NCBI GenBank assembly: GCA_963932465.1
Contig: OZ010795.1
Location: forward strand, 474,104,806-474,168,805
Length of the DNA: 64,000 bases
DNA from: Maratus speciosus
Lineage: Eukaryota > Arthropoda > Arachnida > Araneae > Salticidae
Direction: 5' to 3'
The position numbers and the translations under genes are program-made. This document shows positions 57,878-64,000 of the stretch, in pieces; positions within the stretch are counted from its first letter, which is position 1; the number at the start of each line of letters is the position of its first letter. The notes under the pieces are model-generated. The model saw nothing but the letters and a program-made list of their open reading frames with translations. It was not told the origin of the DNA and ran no database searches.

Positions 57878-59880
57878 CAGGGCCGGATTAAGGGGGGGGC
57901 TACGGGGGCTGCAGCCCCTGGCCCCAACTCGCGAGGGGTCCTTTACCAGTGGGTTAAGTTGTATAAAAATTTCATTTTAAAAATTACTTAATTTCTTAAA
58001 AAAAAAAAAAAATAGAAATTCTGAAATGCTAAAAGTATTCTGAAATGCCGAGAAAAAGCCGTGTTTCAAGGGTCAACATCCATTACCTTTTACTTTTGCA
58101 ATTTTAAAGCTTCGTGAGACCAATAGTAACTGTTGCTAAGGCATCCGTTTAGTATTTTTACCCTCTTTCCCCGAGACAAAAGCAGAAAAACATCTTTATT
58201 CATCTCCCTCTTCAGCCTCAAAAACACATATACTCAGCATTAAGTTTTCCAAGAAATTACTAACGAGCACAGACTCGACACCCCACTGCCTGAAATCTAC
58301 ACTTCCGATCTTCGGAATGACACTGACCAGTATCTTTCAACAATATTTTGTGTAAGCGACCATAACGATTTGTTTTTACATCTTTTCTTCTCCTGCATAA
58401 AGTCACTGTTAAAAGAGACAAAGAAGTGCGTGTTTTTTTTAAAGGGTGTGCTTTTTCATAAACTTTTATTTGAATATTATAAGAATATTTCAGGAAATGT
58501 AATATTTAGAAATTGTTCTTAGCACTTTAGATCTCCAATTAAGTCGAAATTAAGCATAGGGTATGGATTAGTCATTGGAATAAAATTTTAAAGATATGCG
58601 GAAAAAATAGGGGGATGCTTAAAACAGGGCCCTAGGGTCCCTATAAAAATATGAGAGTATTTTGTCCGGGGAGAGGAGTCCAAGACTCAACTCTAAAATT
58701 TTGCATTGAGAATGCCAGAAAATTAGGGGTGAAAAAAGCATACCGCACAAAAAGTTCAAAGGGCCCCGAATCGGGCCCTACGAGACCCTAGGATGCCCTG
58801 GGATTTTAACTGGAAACTAGAAACGGGACAATAACTAAATGGAAAAAAGGTTCCAAAAATGAATATCGGATTTAGAAGGGGTAGTTTATTAACAATTTAG
58901 GGTGCAAAAACTTCAAGGGGCCAGGGACTTAACTGGCATGTAGTTCAGTATAAAGATACTTTTCAGTAGTTTTTAAAATAATCAGAGGATGCTAGAACTA
59001 TGTTAAATAAAATTGCAAGCAATTCAGATCCTTTTTAAAGAAGCTGCACCAAAGGCCCCAAATAGGCGATTAATATTAAAAATCGGTGGTAGCTGAAGTC
59101 AGCGAAATTTTTTTGTCTTCTTGTGGTAGCTGAAGGAGCTAAGAAGTTGTTAGAAAATAAAGCTAGTGAATCGGACTATTTTTAAGGGACCTGTAATAGG
59201 GGCCCAAAAGGAGCCAATTGATAGTTGAGAGCAGGGCCCTAACATGAAATCATCTTAAAATGTTTTAGTACTTAGCGTTTTAGATCTTCAATTAGTCAAA
59301 ATTAAACATAGGGTATGAATTAATCCTTATAATAATATTTTAAAGAAATGCACAAAAATGGTGGTGGGGGGGGGGGGGGTATAACGCTTAAAACATGGCC
59401 CTAGGGTTCCAGTTAAAATTATGAGAGTGTTAGTCCAGGAAGAAGAGTCAAATATTCAACTTTAAAACAATGCACTGAGAAGGTGAGAAAATTAAGAGGG
59501 CGGAGGGGAATGCATGACACACAAGAAGTTCAAGGGGGCCGTACGGGAGCATAGAGGGCCCCAGGTCTTAACTGGAATGTAGAAACATGAGAATAACTAA
59601 GTGGAAAATGAAGATCGGATTAAAAGGAAGTAATGTATTAACAATTTAGGGCACAAAAACCTGAAGGGGCCCTGTACCGTGTCCCAGGTTTCGAGGACCT
59701 TAACTGGAATATAGAAATGGGGGAATAACTAAATGGAGATTTAGCCCCAAAAACGAAGATCAGAAAAAATGGGGCACGTTATTAACAATTTAGGGCATAA
59801 AAACTTAAAGGGTCCCCGGCCCTTAAAAAATTAAAAATCTGTGCCTCATGTGCATCAGGACCTTTCTTGGGCTATCCTCA
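57878..59880. mobile_element. hAT-like element, left end and duplicated interior
   Basis: CAGGGCCGGATTAAGGGGGG begins right after ATGACAGG (57870-57877), which is the intact target word in the copia-3 3' LTR. The first 50 bp contain a GC-rich palindrome (GGGGGCTGCAGCCCC). The interior is non-coding, rich in GGGGCCC words and 'CTTAACTGGAATRTAGAAA' repeats. I find neither the complementary right end nor the missing LTR remainder before 64000, so the end given is only where the characteristic repeats fade. Confidence 0.7.
58517..59820. repeat. Diverged tandem duplication, period about 755 bp
   Basis: The block starting ACTTTAGATCTCCAATTA (58523) and continuing through CATAGGGTATGGATTAG, CATGGCCC/CAGGGCCCTAGGGT and ATTTAGGGYRCAAAAAC recurs in order from about 59275. 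A shorter third partial unit (59690-59825) repeats the final part. Confidence 0.8.
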
Positions 59881-60544
59881 CCTAAATTGTCAGACTTATA
59901 CATGCGATAGATTTCGCTAGCCACGCACACAGAGCGAAACTTTCTTTTATTAGTACAGATTTCATTATTTAAATAGACAGACATTATTTAAATACACACA
60001 TCCTTATTTTATTAAAATTTCCATATTCATGGATTTTCTCCTTTTGTACCATTTACTAAAACTCAATACGCATGGGTTAAATTGTTTAAGATGCTCACAT
60101 TAATTTATTTAAGGTGGTTTTCAAATTGCTAGCTCAACAACGCAAAACTTACTGAGGCATTTTCAAACAAATTTTAAACTGGCGTAAAATTGACAGGTCT
60201 GACTATTGAAGCGATTTGGAATCGAATAACGGTTTCCATTTTTTATAAATTAATTACAAAGTATAAAGTACAAAGTTATAAAGTAATAAGCGATTCTTGT
60301 CATGTGACAAATATTTTACCCCTTTCTCATGCTGCCTCATCCGGAAATTTCGCTCGAAACATTTACTTTGACAGTATTTTCTGAAAGACCTGCCTTTATC
60401 AAAAAATGGGGAAACGCCATTCGATGACATAGTTTCTGAATAAGAATACCTGCCAATTTTATGCGTTTCCGAAAGAAAATGAATTCAGAAATGTGTCAGA
60501 AAATAGTTCCTTTGAATTTGAGAACAGCCTTAATAAGATTTATC

Positions 60545-61190
60545 ATACTTTGCACAAAATTGACTTATTTCATTAAAAATGAAAAATTTTAGCACTCATA
60601 TTTAGAACTTTTAATTCTGAAGATACGGATTGAGCTAGGAAAGTAAATTTTCTAAAAATTTTGAATTGAATTTTTTTTTAATCAGGAAAAATTATTTTTT
60701 TCGTAATAAAAATTTATCTCACAGTTAACATTTTCTAACAAAATTAGACTGTTCTGACCACTACGAGCTACGCTCGCCAATTTCATGCAGACACCGCCAA
60801 AATATTCTAATTTGTTCTCATTTGAAAAGTTTACTTGATTGCAGAAGTTTGATTACGAATAATTTATTTATTAAAATTTATCATGTTTTGTACAAAAATT
60901 GACTTATTTCAGCCAAACTGAAAACTTTTAGTATACACATTTATAACATTTAGTTGATTGTCTTGGTTGAACTTAAAAAAGTAAATTTTCTGAAAAGTTC
61001 GAAGAAGTTTTCATTTATTTTTATTATTTTTGTTTAAATGAGGAAAAAAATATTTTTTCGCAGTAAAAGTTTATCTCAGTTACATTTTCTAACAAAACTA
61101 GAGGGTTCTGACCCATTCGAGCTACGTTCTCAATCCCACGTGCAGCAGACCCCGCAGTCTCTAAAAACATGCTAATTTGTTGTATTTTAA
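60545..61190. repeat. Diverged direct duplication, period about 335 bp
   Basis: Words CAAAATTGACTTATTTCA, AAAGTAAATTTTCT, TTTATCTCA, 'CATTTTCTAACAAAA' and 'CGAGCTACG' occur in the same order starting near 60552 and 60894. No coding content seen. Confidence 0.75.
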
Positions 61191-61434
61191 AAAGATATTT
61201 TGATTACGAAAAATTCGATGATATTATTACAACCAGTAGTGGTCTGCTGCAATCCCGTTGCTCTTAAGTTCTCTTTGGCTAGGAAATTTTTCGGTTTCCA
61301 AGACCGCATCCACCGCTAACGCAATTGCTGACGGTTGTTTTCGTGTTAGATTAAGTAGGATCTATCAGACATTTGAAAATCAGTTTGTTTAAAATTATTT
61401 AGAGAAAAATGTTGTTGCCTCCCGGTCTTTTTAG

Positions 61435-61670
61435 GCCCCACCAGTGGCCGAGAGGTTCTGCTCTCGAAGCTGGTAGACGGGAGGTGCTGGGTTCGATCGC
61501 AATCGCGCCCGTCGGCCTAATCGTTCGGAGTTTTCGTGGTTTTCTTCGAACCTTGGTTCTCCAAGCGTTAATACGGGTTAGGTTCCCTTAGAAAGACCTC
61601 CACGGAAGGCACTCCCCCCTTAGGGCCTATATCCCACGTGCAGATAATTGGCCGACGTAAATACAACCAA
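61435..61670 (+). mobile_element. tRNA-derived SINE, copy 2
   Basis: A box TGGCCGAGAGG near 61446, B box GGTTCGATCGC near 61490, body as in copy 1, 3' tail AAATACAACCAA. The flanking direct repeat CCCGGTCTTTTTAGGCCCC (61421-61439 and 61671-61689) is a 14-19-bp target duplication, partly shared with the SINE start GCCCC. Long variable duplications indicate LINE-driven retroposition. Confidence 0.95.
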
Positions 61671-61865
61671 CCCGGTCTTTTTAGGCCCCGGCTAGAATTT
61701 TTTTTTCCTTTTGGACTTTATAAGGAAATTGTTTTAAATATATAAATATGATATAATTTTTCACCATTTAATGCTTTTCGCACGCAAAAATTTAATTATT
61801 TTAAAGTTTTCTTTTCCTTTTAATATTCACGTGTAAATATATTTTCGATTTTCCAATTGAAAGTG

Positions 61866-62089
61866 TGCCCCACCAGTGGCCGAGAGGTTCTGCTCTCGAA
61901 GCTGGAAGACGGGGGGTGCTGGGTTCGAACCCACTTTCGCCCGTCGGTCTAATCGTGCAGAGTTTTCGCGGTTTTCCAAGCGTAAATATGGTTTAGGTCC
62001 CCTTAGAAAGACCCCCCATGAAGGTCACCTCCCCCACCTTAGGGCCTATATCCTTCGTGCTGATAATTGTCCGTCATAAACACAACCAA
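61866..62089 (+). mobile_element. tRNA-derived SINE, copy 3
   Basis: A box TGGCCGAGAGG near 61877 and a perfect B box GGTTCGAACCC near 61922; 3' tail ACACAACCAA. Flanked by CCAATTGAAAGTG (61853-61865 and 62090-62102), an exact 13-bp target duplication. Copies 2 and 3 lie 195 bp apart in the same orientation but have different duplications, so they inserted independently. Confidence 0.95.
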
Positions 62090-62102
62090 CCAATTGAAAG
62101 TG

Positions 62103-63120
62103 CTTGGAAATATTACTATTTGGGTTTTTTTAAATATGATGTAATTTTCTCCATAAAATGCTTTTCACGTGTAATAATTTAATTAATTTAAAGTTTCCTG
62201 TCTTTCTGAATATTCACGCATAAGTATATTTTTCAATTGAAAAATGTTTGGAAATATTATTATAAGGAAAGGTAATGGAAATTTAAGGATAGAAGCGGAA
62301 TTTTTTTGAGTCAGGTGACACAGAGTAATTTTGATGCTCTTTTAATTATTAATACAGAAACTTTATAAATAGGGAAAACATGTGATTTTAAACTATGTAC
62401 TGGAGCGGTGGAGGAAGGAAAAATGGGATTTTTTTTTCTGGGGGGGGGGGGGAATAATTTAGATGTTTATTCAAATATTGTTGCAACAAAACGACAAATA
62501 AAAGAGAAAAAAATTAAAGATTTTAAATGATATGCTTGGGGGGCATTGCGAAGTGCAATGGAAGAATTGTGATGTAAGTTAACACCACATCTAATGTCAA
62601 CTACAATCCAAAATATTAAGTGCCTAGTTCAAAGCTGATTGTATGCTGACGGGACTTGGGCTGCTTCCAATACTTCAAGTGATATTATTATATTTCACAC
62701 AAAGAAGGATAAGTATGTTCAAAATTTCAATTGAAATATTTCAATTAGTGTTATGAACAAATATCTGAAATTTGGATCACAGGTATAAACACCTTGTATT
62801 CCTCAGTGAAAATTGGATTTCGACCCAGGTTCATATATAAAGGTTGTTAAACTTTCTATGTACTAATCAGCTCATTCAGTTTGTCTCCATACATTAATTG
62901 AAAATGTTGCTACCACATATACATACATACATATATGCTGAAGTTCAAAAAATTCAGGGGCAGTGAATGGATGATTTCGATTGCACACGGTTTGTTGAAT
63001 ATCTATTGAAAATCTTGATGAATTATGTTTGAACTTTGAGGATGTAAAGAACATGTTTGACTATCTTTTTCAGGGAAGATTTAGTCGCGATACAATTAGG
63101 AGGACAACAATAAATTTAAT
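62103..63120. other. Unannotated; weak terminal-exon candidate at 63074-63113
   Basis: A good acceptor (GACTATCTTTTTCAG, ending 63073) precedes a frame EDLVAIQLGGQQ then TAA at 63111-63113, overlapping AATAAA. Too short to claim. At 63129 CAGGGCTTAATTTGCGCCGG begins a GC-rich, repeat-like segment (to about 63290) that resembles a hAT-type end. Confidence 0.25.
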
Positions 63121-63793
63121 AATAAACAGGGCTTAATTTGCGCCGGAGCCCACGGGAGCCCGGCTCCGGTACTTCTCTGTTTTTAGTAAATGTTTAAATA
63201 TTTGTCGGAATTCACCGGAGCTCATAAATACAGGGCTCCGGAGCCCCATGAAAAGCGCTCCCGAAAAACCTAAGCCTAAATTACCCATTCCTATCTCGAA
63301 GCTTTTGCATTATTTTTGCCAAAACACTTATATGTAACGTAATGTGTCGCACATGCAGGAGATGGAGATAAAACGGACTTGATTTTTATATCAGTTTTTT
63401 GTCTTGGACTGACTCGAGCTCAATCTGTACTACATTTAAATTCTTATTTATTCATGTATAGAAAAAAAAACTTTTCGTCCTTTAAAATTACATATTATAT
63501 TCTATTTCAAATCATTTTAATGCTGTTTTGATCGAAAGACGAATGAAGGGGAAACAGAAATCGCGTTTTTCTATTTCAAATTTATGTCGGCGATGTGTTG
63601 ATACGGCGCCACTCAAGAGACTGAATTTGCTTTCAGTTCGATCCCTTTTAATGACAGTAGGAATTTTTTCTTATTGGCTGTTTTTTTTTTAATTTTATTT
63701 AGATATAACATGAAAAGAATATTTTCTATGTTAGCCAACGAGCATCAGCTTGGGTTTTTGTTTGTTGGACGTTTATTGTCTTCTATTGCGTGC

Positions 63794-63805
63794 GACTATA
63801 AAAAT
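63794..63805 (+). promoter_or_regulatory. Candidate TATA box
   Basis: GACTATAAAAAT lies about 40 bp before the ATG at 63838, a plausible distance for a start site near 63825 with a very short leader. Based on this motif alone. Confidence 0.25.
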
Positions 63806-63837
63806 CACGTTAGTGATTTTTCTATTTATTTTGTATC

Positions 63838-63894
63838 ATGAACGGTACCCATGCTAAGGCTCTGCTCTGCACATTTACGAAGTCACTTTCATTT
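63838..63894 (+). CDS. Candidate first coding exon, unidentified gene (partial)
   Basis: ATG followed by 18 codons (MNGTHAKALLCTFTKSLSF) and directly by a consensus donor GTAAGTAG at 63895. The surrounding 300 bp are less AT-rich than average and carry a TATA-like box. Continuation lies beyond the window. I do not recognise the product; the middle (ALLCTF) is mildly hydrophobic but not a clear signal peptide. Confidence 0.3.
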
Positions 63895-64000
63895 GTAAGT
63901 AGATATAATTGCCATGTATTGTTATTCTGATAGAAAGCAATCGAGCAGTGTTTTCTTTTTTTCTATAAAAGGTTCAATTCTTTCCGACAACGGTGTCAAA

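Noticed and set aside
61409..62079. Frames of 60 and 67 codons
   Set aside because: Translations of SINE copies 2 and 3.

Overview
Eukaryotic, AT-rich, intron- and repeat-dominated DNA. It is almost certainly from an arthropod or similar metazoan nuclear genome: Ty1/copia retrotransposons primed by internal methionine-tRNA fragments, many hAT-like and TA-target DNA elements, a tRNA-derived SINE, and short exon-like islands with GT/AG borders. I cannot name the species. No bacterial-type gene, rRNA, functional tRNA or CRISPR array is present, and no complete protein-coding gene is visible. Nearly all long reading frames are decayed copia polyproteins on the minus strand, or translations of satellite and simple repeats.

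Layout. 1-1620 is a satellite array of 31/32-bp units. 2169-25889 is bounded by TAGGGTGT...ACACCCTA and an exact 8-bp duplication (CTCAGAAT); I read it as one hAT-like element swollen to 23.7 kb by nested insertions. These are a 4.5-kb palindrome (4024-8569) split by a second hAT-like element (4959-6732), copia-1 (8946-16936, duplication GTTGT) whose 5' LTR carries two further elements (13798-14490 and 14876-16683), and a 5.4-kb TA-flanked element (20226-25669) holding a hAT-like unit with a second satellite array and a SINE. 26779-35538 is copia-2, with a TA-flanked MITE inside its gag. 35545-46970 holds a 31-bp tandem array, a duplicated putative first exon (ATG plus splice donor at 36251 and 46841), a second copy of the 0.7-kb hAT-like family, a 2.8-kb palindrome-within-palindrome element (39183-42020), a MITE, a third satellite array and a 1.04-kb hAT-like element. 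47254-48621 is another TA-flanked element. 48955-49055 is the best candidate host exon. 51835-57877 is a fourth satellite array plus copia-3. 57878-64000 is a hAT-like element start with large internal tandem duplications, two SINEs with target duplications, and a possible gene start at 63838.

All three copia copies are on the minus strand and are dead by frameshifts and stops. The nesting gives a relative order of insertion without any alignment. The most distinctive signals are four same-orientation arrays of one satellite family, the copia-1 primer site matching elongator tRNA-Met rather than initiator tRNA, and the doubly palindromic element that interrupts an exon-1-like sequence.
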